Of a stretch of 64,000 bases of DNA, positions 42,940 to 51,500 are shown piece after piece. The translations under genes were made by a program, and so were the position numbers. The DNA comes from Chryseosolibacter sp049791675. Its GTDB lineage: Bacteria; Bacteroidota; Bacteroidia; Cytophagales; Cyclobacteriaceae. Numbering within the stretch: the first letter of the stretch is position 1; the number at the start of each line of letters is the position of its first letter. A model generated the notes under the pieces. It did no database searches and was not told the DNA's origin. It was given only the letters and a program-made list of their open reading frames with translations. The stretch spans positions 1 through 64,000 of the forward strand of contig JBARAD010000085.1 in assembly GCA_049791675.1 (NCBI GenBank), given 5' to 3'.

Positions 42940-44298
42940 TCAATGACTCAGCACCAATGGCGGAAGCATCTGTTCGTTTGATATTGCAAACGCTGCTTTC
43001 AACGCATTGAACTTTTCATGCATCTGGTTTTTCAGATTCTTCGTTTCATAAGGGTCATCGGCCAGGTTGAATAGAAACTCTCCCTCCGCGGTGCGCAGAT
43101 ATTTCCAATCGCCGGTGCGGTAAGCTTCCTGTTTTGTGCGATTGGAAAGACGCCAGTAAAATTTTCTCGGGGTCGTCTTTTCCGGATCCCTGAAATGCGA
43201 AAGCAGGCTGATCCCGTCGAACTGCAATGTATCGGGATACTTCGCGGATGATGCATCCAGGATCGTCACTGTCCAATCCATTGTGATCACCGGTTGATCA
43301 CTTTGCTGCGCCGGCGCAATGACCCCAGGCCAGCGCACAGCCGCAGGCACCCGGATACCGCCCTCCCAAAGCGTCATTTTATTTCCTTTGTACGGCCCCA
43401 TGTTGGAATATTTTTCGCCGCCATTGTCACTTGTAAAAATAATGAGCGTTGATGTTTCGAGTCCTGCGGATTTCACTGCCGCTATGATTTTTCCAAAGTT
43501 TGCGTCCAGGTTCCTTACCATTTCTCTGAATATCTCCGGGTCAGCGTCCTGATCGTACGGGATGGTATCAGCTGTTGGCTTATCGTTCGGTCTTTGCCAT
43601 GGCCAGTGAGGTGACGTGTACTGAATACTAAGAAAGAAAGGCTTAGCATGAGCCTGCCTGATAAATGCGGTCGAATAATCCGTGATCAGGTCTGTCAGAT
43701 ATCCCGGCTTATCGATTGGTTTGTCATTTTCATAAAGAAAACTTCCCTTTCTCTTCACCAGCAAGGCGGCGTTCCTGTCGATCACGCGGTGGTCAGCATA
43801 ATCCGCCGCGCCTGACAATATCCCGAAGAAATGATCAAATCCATGTTTCCAGGGAGCAAACTTTTCGTTTACTCCCAGGTGCCACTTGCCGAACAACGCC
43901 GTTTCATACCCATTCTGTTTCAGGATGGAAGACACGGTCGGAACATCGGGCGAAAGTCCGATCGTCATATCGTACGGGCTACCGGTCAGCGGTTCCCGCA
44001 ATCCGATCGCATTCCTGGCGGGATATCTCCCCGTCATGAAAGCAACGCGTGTCGGTGTACAGACTGGGGCGCCGGCATAGGCGTTGTTAAACTTGATTCC
44101 TTCCTTGACGAAGGCGTCGATGTTTGGTGTTTGATAGTCAGTCCGTCCGAAGCTGCTGAGGTCGGCGAAGCCCATATCGTCAACCATGACATAGATAATA
44201 TTGGGCCTTTGACCTTGCGATAATGTAACATCGCATGAGGCGATGATGAACAGCATCAGAAAGGCGACGCGCGGGAATGGGTCTTTGAATTGTTTCAT
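42940..44298 (-). CDS. Secreted sulfatase (arylsulfatase type I)
   Basis: A 452-residue type I sulfatase. The signal peptide region includes LMLFIIASCDV, a possible lipobox with Cys22. The formylglycine motif CTPTR starts at C80 (GAPVCTPTRVAFMTGRYPAR), so it needs maturation by FGE or anSME, neither of which is in the window. Metal-binding residues are in IIYVMVDDMG and IIFTSDNGGEKYS; LFGKWHLGV carries the conserved Lys and His. It removes sulfate from sulfated glycans or small esters; the target is unknown. No SusC/SusD genes are nearby. Confidence 0.93.
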   Translation of the reverse strand: MKQFKDPFPRVAFLMLFIIASCDVTLSQGQRPNIIYVMVDDMGFADLSSFGRTDYQTPNIDAFVKEGIKFNNAYAGAPVCTPTRVAFMTGRYPARNAIGLREPLTGSPYDMTIGLSPDVPTVSSILKQNGYETALFGKWHLGVNEKFAPWKHGFDHFFGILSGAADYADHRVIDRNAALLVKRKGSFLYENDKPIDKPGYLTDLITDYSTAFIRQAHAKPFFLSIQYTSPHWPWQRPNDKPTADTIPYDQDADPEIFREMVRNLDANFGKIIAAVKSAGLETSTLIIFTSDNGGEKYSNMGPYKGNKMTLWEGGIRVPAAVRWPGVIAPAQQSDQPVITMDWTVTILDASSAKYPDTLQFDGISLLSHFRDPEKTTPRKFYWRLSNRTKQEAYRTGDWKYLRTAEGEFLFNLADDPYETKNLKNQMHEKFNALKAAFAISNEQMLPPLVLSH

Positions 44299-44423
44299 GG
44301 TGTGAAGTTTTTACGGCGGGCGGGTGATGCCTGCAATGAACGGCATCGTTCAAGAGGTCTTTTATCAAATCACCACCTGTACTAATGTAAGCAAATGTGA
44401 TCCGGATTCAAACGTACAGTTTA

Positions 44424-45257
44424 CTAATCCTTATCGGGATCATAGAACCATCCCAGGATAGCCATGAACAGGCCGTATCCGACAGTTCCAATGGCGACAA
44501 GGATAAAGAACAGGTGCCCGACGTTATCGCCAATGAAGTCAAACGCCTTGTCGGTATTCACGACATACTCCGACGACCTGGCAATGCCCGATTTCGCGAA
44601 GAAAAAGCCGATGATACTGAGAATGATTCCTCTGGAAAGGTATCCGATCCAGGCGAGGAAATGCGTCAGCCATTTGAGGTTGGCACTGAAGTGATCAATG
44701 TCAAGTCGCTCTTTGTAGCCGCGGGAGACGCCGTAGAAGAATTGTACAAAGCCGGAAACACACACGATCAAGCCGATACTGATCACCAGTACATCGCCAA
44801 AACTGTGCTCCAAAATGGAAGCGACCATTTCCCTGAGCTCGACCGGTCGGCCATCGAGCTGAATGTTCCCGACCCCTCGCAGAACCTGGACACCTGTCAA
44901 AGTGATGAGTGCGTCCGGTATGGTGCTCATGGCAATGCCCGTGCGCAGCGCCATACCTTTGGGGGATTTGCCATAGCCATAAGGGTCTTTGATGCTCTCA
45001 AAGATCCGCCAGATAACATAGCTCAATGTTCCAAGGAGGATAGCCCAGAAAAAAATCTTCCCTATGAAGGACTCATGAAGAAAAGCCAGCAGACTGCTTT
45101 CATCTGCGCCCCCTTTCTTGATCTGGAGATAGGATAAAATGGCAATGACGCCGACCCCCACATAGATCAACCCCGTTGAAAAGCATCCGTAAACCGGCAA
45201 ATGTTTGACGAAGGATTTGATTCTGATCTTATCCGGTAGCATCGTGTTGTTTTTCAT
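44424..45257 (-). CDS. DUF1206 membrane protein
   Basis: A 277-residue integral membrane protein with about six helices arranged as three repeated pairs, as in DUF1206. Conserved features are the YVGVGVIAILSYLQIKKGGA, IGLIVCVSGFVQFFYGVSRG and FLAWIGYLSRGIILSIIGFF segments, each with a Gly-rich first helix. The family is common beside stress and halotolerance genes but has no established activity. It lies between the sulfatase and the beta-lactamase gene on the same strand, with gaps large enough for separate transcription. Confidence 0.85.
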   Translation of the reverse strand: MKNNTMLPDKIRIKSFVKHLPVYGCFSTGLIYVGVGVIAILSYLQIKKGGADESSLLAFLHESFIGKIFFWAILLGTLSYVIWRIFESIKDPYGYGKSPKGMALRTGIAMSTIPDALITLTGVQVLRGVGNIQLDGRPVELREMVASILEHSFGDVLVISIGLIVCVSGFVQFFYGVSRGYKERLDIDHFSANLKWLTHFLAWIGYLSRGIILSIIGFFFAKSGIARSSEYVVNTDKAFDFIGDNVGHLFFILVAIGTVGYGLFMAILGWFYDPDKD

Positions 45258-45339
45258 GGCGGTCTTCTATAGTCGCTGGAGCGATTGTCTTTTTAGATGA
45301 CCATATTGCCGTAAAAAAGAATTTGCCATCATCACTGCG

Positions 45340-46137
45340 CTACTCGAATAAACTAACCGTATAATCGAACAATTCGGTTCCTCCTATCTTGCCGTGTCCG
45401 GGAATAACGACTTTCACGTCAGGGAACTGTTGTTTTATTTTCCTGACCGTCCCAGACCACGCATCGACATTGGCATCCGACAGGTTTCCCTTGCCTGCTC
45501 CTACTTCTTTGATGAGGCACCCACCAAACAGGACCTGGTCCTCCGGGTAATATCCAATGACATTATCCTTTGTATGACCCTCTCCGAAGAAACGGGCATG
45601 TGCGCGCCGGCCTCCGATCTGTAATTCGAGACTGTCGTTAAATGCTGTCATGAGGTCCACATGCTTACTCCCTTTTTCCTTCAGAAGTGCTATCGTCCTC
45701 ACAGATCCATACGATGGAATCCGTTTTTCATTAAACACTTCTAATCCGCCAACGCAGTCTTCATGAAAATGCGTAGCAACGACCGATGTTATTCTTGACT
45801 TGAGCACGTCGGACACAAAGCGGATGAGTTCCTTCGAGCTTGCGTTATCAGCCGGCGTATCAAAAACCACCGCCTCATTCTCCTTGACAACCAGCATCCC
45901 GTTACAGGGAACCCTTCCGAAGTCATCCGTATTCAGATAGGATGTATGCAGGTAACAATGCTGCGACAGTTTTTGTATGACCAGATTGTCGGTTTCATAT
46001 ACGATCGAATCTTTCTCTGAAACTGCTATACCTTCGAGGACGCGCGTTTCTGCTGTTTGACGTCGGTCGCTGGGTGATGGACTGCAGGAGAGAACCATCC
46101 CGCCGATAATTAGCAATATATTTCTGGTCCTTTTCAT
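45340..46137 (-). CDS. Subclass B1 metallo-beta-lactamase, lipoprotein type
   Basis: A 265-residue protein with signal peptide and lipobox (NILLIIGGMVLSC). All B1 residues are visible: the first zinc site HFHED (His116, His118, Asp120 by the standard numbering) in VVATHFHEDCVGG, His196 in FGEGHTKDN, Cys221 in LFGGCLIKE with Lys224 three residues on, Asn233 in GNLSDANVDAW and His263 in PGHGKIGG. It should hydrolyse penicillins, cephalosporins and carbapenems if expressed and folded. Membrane anchoring resembles NDM-1. No mobile element is next to it, so it looks like a resident gene of an environmental Bacteroidota, as known for other B1 enzymes of this phylum. Confidence 0.93.
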   Translation of the reverse strand: MKRTRNILLIIGGMVLSCSPSPSDRRQTAETRVLEGIAVSEKDSIVYETDNLVIQKLSQHCYLHTSYLNTDDFGRVPCNGMLVVKENEAVVFDTPADNASSKELIRFVSDVLKSRITSVVATHFHEDCVGGLEVFNEKRIPSYGSVRTIALLKEKGSKHVDLMTAFNDSLELQIGGRRAHARFFGEGHTKDNVIGYYPEDQVLFGGCLIKEVGAGKGNLSDANVDAWSGTVRKIKQQFPDVKVVIPGHGKIGGTELFDYTVSLFE

Positions 46138-46310
46138 AATAGTTTAGATCAGGATGCTTGATAAGGATACAGGAAAGCAAGTCGACTCTAAGCTCCCTGA
46201 TAGTCTGGATATCCGCAGGCGCCCAAGCAGCTATCCGGGAGCCATGCGAACGGTGATATCAGAGGCGCATCTCACCCGCTGGCGCTGCAGAAGACTCCCC
46301 AGTCAGCGGA

Positions 46311-46616
46311 TCAAAGTTTAATAGAAAGCTCTAAATGTCCCCCCAGTCCAAGTTCGATGATTTTTTGAAGCGTTGAGATACGCGCTTCTTTTATGTTGTT
46401 TTCAATTTTGGAAATATAGGATTTCGTAGTGCCTACTTTCTTAGCGAGCTCTTCTTGTGTTAGGCCTCTTTCCAATCTGGCTTCTTGAATCATTGCACCG
46501 ATCCTAAAATTTTCGTAACCAGCTTCAAGTTTGTCACGTTTAGCCGTCCCCCGTTTGCCATAGTGCTTGTCCTTGAACTGATCAATAGTCATCATATCGC
46601 TTTTTTTCGTTTTCAT
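46311..46616 (-). CDS. higA: HigA-type antitoxin, XRE helix-turn-helix
   Basis: A 101-residue DNA-binding antitoxin. The helix-turn-helix is at residues about 40-90: MIQEARLERGLTQEELAKKV, then TTKSYISKIENN. It follows and overlaps the toxin gene by 35 bases in the order toxin-antitoxin, typical of higBA. An AGAGGAG Shine-Dalgarno site inside the toxin gene precedes the ATG at 46616. It should neutralise the toxin and repress the shared promoter, probably via the palindrome at 46965-46982. Confidence 0.9.
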   Translation of the reverse strand: MKTKKSDMMTIDQFKDKHYGKRGTAKRDKLEAGYENFRIGAMIQEARLERGLTQEELAKKVGTTKSYISKIENNIKEARISTLQKIIELGLGGHLELSIKL

Positions 46617-46947
46617 ACTCCTCTTTTATCTTAAGCGCTCTCTTAATTTCTTTGCCTGGTGTCTTTTGTGTTTTCTTCTGAAATCCATTCGCCAGGACGA
46701 CTAATTGTCCCTGATCAAAAAAACAGAATATCCGAAAAATATCACTGCCTTGTTGGACTCTGATTTCAAATAGTGCTTCCGTGTTTTCAATGTGTTTGAG
46801 ATACATTTCGGGTACTCTCTCAAGCTCTTCAATAAGATCAAACGTCCACATGATCTTATCCTTTACCTTGTCGCGTTGCTTAATAAAGAAGTCTTCAAAA
46901 TAGTCCTTATAAAAAACGATAGTCCGGCGACGGGGCTTTTTACTCAC
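46582..46947 (-). CDS. higB: HigB/RelE-type toxin
   Basis: A 121-residue toxin of the RelE/HigB superfamily (phage Gp49-like). Signature stretches are FFIKQRDKVKDKIMWTFDLI, YLKHIENTEALFEIRVQQGS, IFRIFCFFDQGQLVVLANGF and KTQKTPGKEIKRALKIKEEY, in that order as in ribosome-dependent mRNA interferases. A TTG at 46953 is in frame, but it forms part of the -7 box, so GTG 46947 is the more likely start and the mRNA may be nearly leaderless. The overlap with the antitoxin ensures coupled synthesis. Confidence 0.88.
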   Translation of the reverse strand: MSKKPRRRTIVFYKDYFEDFFIKQRDKVKDKIMWTFDLIEELERVPEMYLKHIENTEALFEIRVQQGSDIFRIFCFFDQGQLVVLANGFQKKTQKTPGKEIKRALKIKEEYENEKKRYDDY

Positions 46948-46950
46948 GCA

Positions 46951-46982
46951 CAAATGTAGAAAATGTTGCCCTAAAGGACAAC
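46951..46982 (-). promoter_or_regulatory. Toxin-antitoxin promoter and operator
   Basis: On the minus strand TTG (46979-46981), 20 bases, then TACATTTG (46951-46958): an exact Bacteroidota promoter. Between and over the -33 box lies the palindrome GTTGCCCTAAAGGACAAC (46965-46982, one non-symmetric pair), a plausible HigA operator. Confidence 0.72.
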
Positions 46983-47204
46983 TCCTTCATTAATAGATTT
47001 CAGTTAACGTAGTAGATCGTAATCAGAAGTCCTGGAAAGCCTCCCGGTAATGGATGGCCTTCGTTCTTCCCGTCGCTGAGAACGGACTGCGCATAGGCCA
47101 CAGGCATCCTTGAATTTATTTATACTCCCTTCTGAAGCCATGAACGCCTTACCCGGCTCATAACAGGAGATAGTGTCACAACGGTCTTGCCACCATACCG
47201 TTTC

Positions 47205-47456
47205 CTAATCGCTGGCTTTTTTATTTACTATCCAGCCAATCAATTCTTTTCCATCCGCAATTGACCAGGAGTGGGGATGTCGTATATTTTTACTCAACCG
47301 ATAACCCTTACCAATTGATATAATTAATTCAGCTTTTTCATTCCCTAAATAATTCAACCAATTAACCATTGCAGCACCATCCAGCGAATTCATGCAATAA
47401 AAATCAATGTTTCGGTTCACGATATACCAATTGATCCTTAGGACAGCGAGGCCCAA
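47205..47456 (-). CDS. Small hypothetical protein in accessory spot
   Basis: An 83-residue frame (TTG start) or 62 residues from ATG 47393. The sequence (NSLDGAAMVNWLNYLGNEKA, then LIISIGKGYRLSKNIRHPHS and GKELIGWIVNKKASD) reads like a genuine compact protein, with AT-richer codons than its housekeeping neighbours. It has no match I can name. It lies downstream of the SMI1/KNR4 gene on the same strand, in a stretch likely acquired as a block, so it could be a partner, a remnant or a chance frame. Confidence 0.4.
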   Translation of the reverse strand: MGLAVLRINWYIVNRNIDFYCMNSLDGAAMVNWLNYLGNEKAELIISIGKGYRLSKNIRHPHSWSIADGKELIGWIVNKKASD

Positions 47457-47510
47457 GGTAGGTGCAACGCTTTGCCTTCGGCACGCGAAGCCTTATTTTA
47501 TTGACGGTGT

Positions 47511-48011
47511 TTATTTTACCACCCTTGCTTTATCAAAGAAATCAGAAAGTGACTCCGCAAGCTTCGTCATGCCTGTTTTCTCAATTACCTCTCCTTCGTC
47601 GCTTATATCATGGTAGACCTGAAACACCGGAGGATTGTCTCCCCTATTATTCTGAATAAAAAACGGATTACCTCCTCCTGTCGGATCAGTCCCGAAACAA
47701 AAATATCCAAGTGGTTTTATCGCAACTCCGGGATAACATTCTTCGGTTTCAATAAATATGTCCCCGGGCCTGGCAATTTCTATTGTTATACAACCGTCAT
47801 TAGTGTCTTCAGGCTCATAAAGGGGAAAATCAATTTCCCCTCCTGCTATTGGGTATTTTGAAAGTAAATCGATAAACCAGTCAGGCAAAATATTCTGCAG
47901 TCGAATATTTAGTTGATTTAATGTTTCAATATCAACAGTGTTACCCTGGCTTCTCGTCCCGGTGGCCCTTCTGACAAAATCCTGTACTGATTCTTTTAGT
48001 TGCCTTTCCAT
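47511..48011 (-). CDS. SMI1/KNR4 (SUKH) family protein, possible orphan immunity protein
   Basis: A 166-residue cytoplasmic protein. The segment LPDWFIDLLSKYPIAGG with IEIARPGDIFIETEECYPGV, and the later YFCFGTDPTGGGNPFFI and PPVFQVYHD, follow the SUKH pattern: an acidic helical start, a Phe/Tyr-rich core with GTDPTGG, and a C-terminal helix (KLAESLSDFFDKAR). SUKH proteins usually protect against nuclease-type toxins of contact-dependent or secreted polymorphic systems. No matching toxin gene is next to it, so it looks like an orphan immunity gene within an accessory spot. Confidence 0.78.
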   Translation of the reverse strand: MERQLKESVQDFVRRATGTRSQGNTVDIETLNQLNIRLQNILPDWFIDLLSKYPIAGGEIDFPLYEPEDTNDGCITIEIARPGDIFIETEECYPGVAIKPLGYFCFGTDPTGGGNPFFIQNNRGDNPPVFQVYHDISDEGEVIEKTGMTKLAESLSDFFDKARVVK

Positions 48012-48028
48012 TCAAAAAAAAATTGCCG

Positions 48029-48115
48029 GCGACGCGTAGCGACAAGGTTACCGGAACAGGAGCGCTAACAAATAAAGCGTAGCGAAATGTTGGCGCGGCC
48101 TGGCCAGTGCGTCGC
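48029..48115. repeat. Nested inverted repeat (attC-like shape)
   Basis: Two nested stem pairs, 7 and 9 bases (the inner with one mismatch), span 87 bases upstream of the SUKH gene. The GCTAAC...GTTGGC core recalls integron recombination sites, but it does not fit the RYYYAAC/GTTRRRY consensus exactly and no integrase gene is seen. Confidence 0.4.
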
Positions 48116-48490
48116 ATGAAACCAAACGTAATTTGAAAGATAATACTTTCATTTACACTTCAAAGGCCACAAACCGCCATAAGGCTCGCCTTCGGGGCAA
48201 GTTCAAAAATGCTAACGAGGAAGAAACGCCCACCAGTCCGGCATTCACTCCCGTGACAACAGCATCGACTTCCCCGTAACCAGAAATTACGTTTCATAAT
48301 TCTTCATAATTTATAAGCACACCGTCGAAACCACTCGAAACATGGCCTCGCGAGAAATCGAAACCATCAAAAAGCAACGCCTTCATTTTATTTGCTTTTA
48401 CGGAAGATCCTCCGCTCGGCCCCCGCGGTCGCAAGCTGGGGGCGGTCACGTATTTTCTCATTTTCTTCATCGAATACTCCAAAATGATCG

Positions 48491-48498
48491 TATTTTTG
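48491..48498 (+). promoter_or_regulatory. -7 element (TATTTTTG) of purL
   Basis: Exact TAnnTTTG box 25 bases before the purL ATG at 48524. No -33 TTG at standard spacing. Confidence 0.45.
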
Positions 48499-48523
48499 CG
48501 GCGCAAATCCACTAATTCATTCA

Positions 48524-51500
48524 ATGATCTTATTCTTCCGTAAAAATGCCGCCACCGTCTACAGCGTTGGCGCGGCGCAGCCTTTGCAGTCGGTTGACAT
48601 CCAGAAACTTATATGGCTCTTCGGCAACGCGGAACCGGTCAACACCCCCACCCTCGACGGACGCTTCATCGGGCCGCGCAAGGAAATGATCAGCCCCTGG
48701 AGCACCAACGCGGTCGAGATCACCCAGACCATGGGGATCGCCGGCATCCAGCGCATCGAAGAATTCCGCCAGGTCGACAACAGCGACGCCCACCACGACC
48801 GGATGCTTGAAATGCTGTACGACGGCCTCAACCAGGACCTCTACACCATTCACCACCAGCCCGACCCGATCGTCGAAGTGGATGATCTCGCGGCATATAG
48901 CCAGAAGGAGGGCCTGGCCCTGAACGCCGAAGAGATCCAATACCTCGAAAACGTTTCCAAAACGCTCGGGCGAAAACTCACGGACAGCGAAGTATTCGGC
49001 TTCTCGCAGGTGAACTCCGAACACTGCCGCCACAAGATCTTCAACGGCACATTCATTATCGACGGAAAAGAAAAAACGCAAACACTCTTCCAACTTATCA
49101 AAGAGACCTCGAAGAAAAACCCCAACTTCCTCGTCTCGGCATACAAAGACAATGTCGCCTTCATCAAAGGCCCGCGCGTGGAACAGTTCGCACCCGCGCG
49201 CCAGGATATCCCCGATTACTTCAAACTTGAGGACTTCGACTCGGTGATCTCTTTGAAGGCGGAAACGCATAACTTCCCCACGACGGTGGAACCTTTTAAC
49301 GGTGCGGCTACAGGCTCCGGTGGCGAGATCCGCGACCGTCTTGCCGGCGGAAAAGGATCGCTACCCCTCGCAGGAACGGCAGTCTACATCACCTCCTACC
49401 CACGCCTCGAAGGCGCAAGACCCTGGGAGAAAAAATTCGCCGCACGCAAATGGCTTTATCAAAGTCCGGAAGAGATCCTCATCAAAGCCTCCGACGGCGC
49501 TTCAGACTTCGGTAACAAGTTCGGCCAGCCGCTCATCGGCGGAAGCCTCCTTACATTCGAACACTTCGAAGACAACAAGAAATTCGGATTCGACAAGGTG
49601 ATCATGCTCGCCGGCGGCGTAGGCTTCGGCAAAGAACGTGACAGCCAGAAAGGGCACCTCGAAGCCGGCGACAAGATCGTCGTACTCGGCGGCGACAACT
49701 ACCGCATCGGCATGGGGGGCGGCGCCGTATCATCGGTGGCTACCGGAGAATACGGCAACGCCATCGAACTCAACGCGATCCAACGCTCGAATCCGGAGAT
49801 GCAGAAACGCGTCATGAACGCCATCCGCGCCATGGTGGAAGCAAAGGAAAACCTCATCATCACCATACACGACCACGGCGCCGGCGGACACCTCAACTGT
49901 CTCTCTGAATTACTCGAAGAAACCGGGGGCACCATCGAACTGGACAAACTTCCTGTCGGCGACCCAACGCTCTCGGACAAGGAGATCATCAGCAACGAAT
50001 CCCAGGAACGCATGGGACTGGGCATCAAAAAGGAGAACCTCGAAATATTAAGGCGCATCTCCGAAAGGGAACGCGCGCCGTTCTACGTCGTCGGCGAGGC
50101 TACCGGCGACCACAAACTGGAATTCAGGAGGACAGGACAAAGCAAAAAGCCGATCGCGCTGGAAGTCCAACACCTCTTCGGATCGTCTCCGAAAACAGTG
50201 ATGCAGGACAATACACAATCCACGAACTACGCTCCCGTAAAATACGACACTTCGAAATTCCAACAATATCTCGAACAGGTGTTGCAACTCGAGGCCGTGG
50301 CGTGCAAAGATTGGCTCACGAACAAAGTAGACCGCTCCGTATCCGGCAAAGTTGCCACACAGCAGACGTGTGGACCGATACAGTTGCCCCTGAACAACGT
50401 CGCGGTCATGGCGCTGGATTTCCTCAGCCACAAAGGCGTGGCTACGTCCATAGGACATGCTCCGGGCGCGGCGCTCATCGATCCCGTCGCCGGAAGCAAG
50501 CTCGCATTAGCCGAAGCGTTGACGAACATAGTCTGGGCCCCGCTCACCCACGATCTCAAAGGCATCTCCCTCAGCGCCAACTGGATGTGGCCGTCGAAGA
50601 ACAAAGGCGAAGACGCCCGTTTGTTCGAAGCGGTCAAGGCCGTCGGCGAATTCGCCATCGCACTCGGTATCAACATCCCCACCGGAAAGGATTCGCTTTC
50701 AATGACGCAAAAGTATCCTGGCAATGAAGTCGTGATCGCCCCGGGTACGGTCATCATCTCGGCAGTAGCACAGGTCGAAGACATACGCAAGACCGTCACC
50801 CCCGCCCTGTCACCTTCGGCGGGAAGCAAGATCCTCTACATCAACTTTTCAAAGGATACTTTCAAGCTCGGCGGCAGCTCGTTCGCCCAGGTACTCAACC
50901 TCCTTGGTAAGGAAACCCCTACCGTAAAAGACGACGCTTACTTCGCACGCGCATTCAACGCAGTACAGAAACTGATCAGGGAAGAGCGCGTACTCGCGGG
51001 ACATGATATCTCCGAAGGCGGGTTGATCACCGCATTGCTGGAGATGACCTTCTCCGTTCCGGATGTCGGCATGAACATCGATCTTTCTGTCTTCAATGAA
51101 GATCTTATACAGATCCTCTTCAGCGAAAATCCCGGAGTCATTCTCCAGGTGAGCGATGAAAAAGCCGCGAAGGACATTCTATCGACAGCAAACATCGACT
51201 TTATTACACTGGGTGAAGTATCCAACCAGCGGAAGTTGAATATCAAAGGCAAGGGCGGCGATCAGTCACTCGACATCGACTCCCTGCGCGACACGTGGTT
51301 CCGCACTTCGTTCCTCCTCGATAGCAAACAACGACCGAAGGATCACGCGGAAGCGCGCTTCAAAAATTACAAGCAACAAAAGCTTGAATACGTATTCCCT
51401 GCTTCCTTTGACGGCAAGTACAAGACCTACGGCATCGATCCCAAAAGAAGAAAGGCCAGCGGACTGCGCGCGGCGATCATCCGCGAGAAGGGTGTGAATG

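Larger units (their letters stand above)
48012..48523. other. Structured intergenic region before purL
   Basis: A 512-base gap between the SUKH gene and purL with no supported gene. It contains an outer inverted repeat GCGACGC/GCGTCGC (48029-48035 with 48109-48115) enclosing GCGCTAACA/TGTTGGCGC (48062-48070 with 48088-48096), and a GCCCCC/GGGGGC hairpin at 48419-48443. A 76-codon minus frame at 48294-48524 was not accepted. The -7 box of purL is at 48491. Confidence 0.6.

Noticed and set aside
48294..48524. 76-codon minus-strand frame before purL
   Set aside because: No recognisable protein features, and it covers the purL promoter region.
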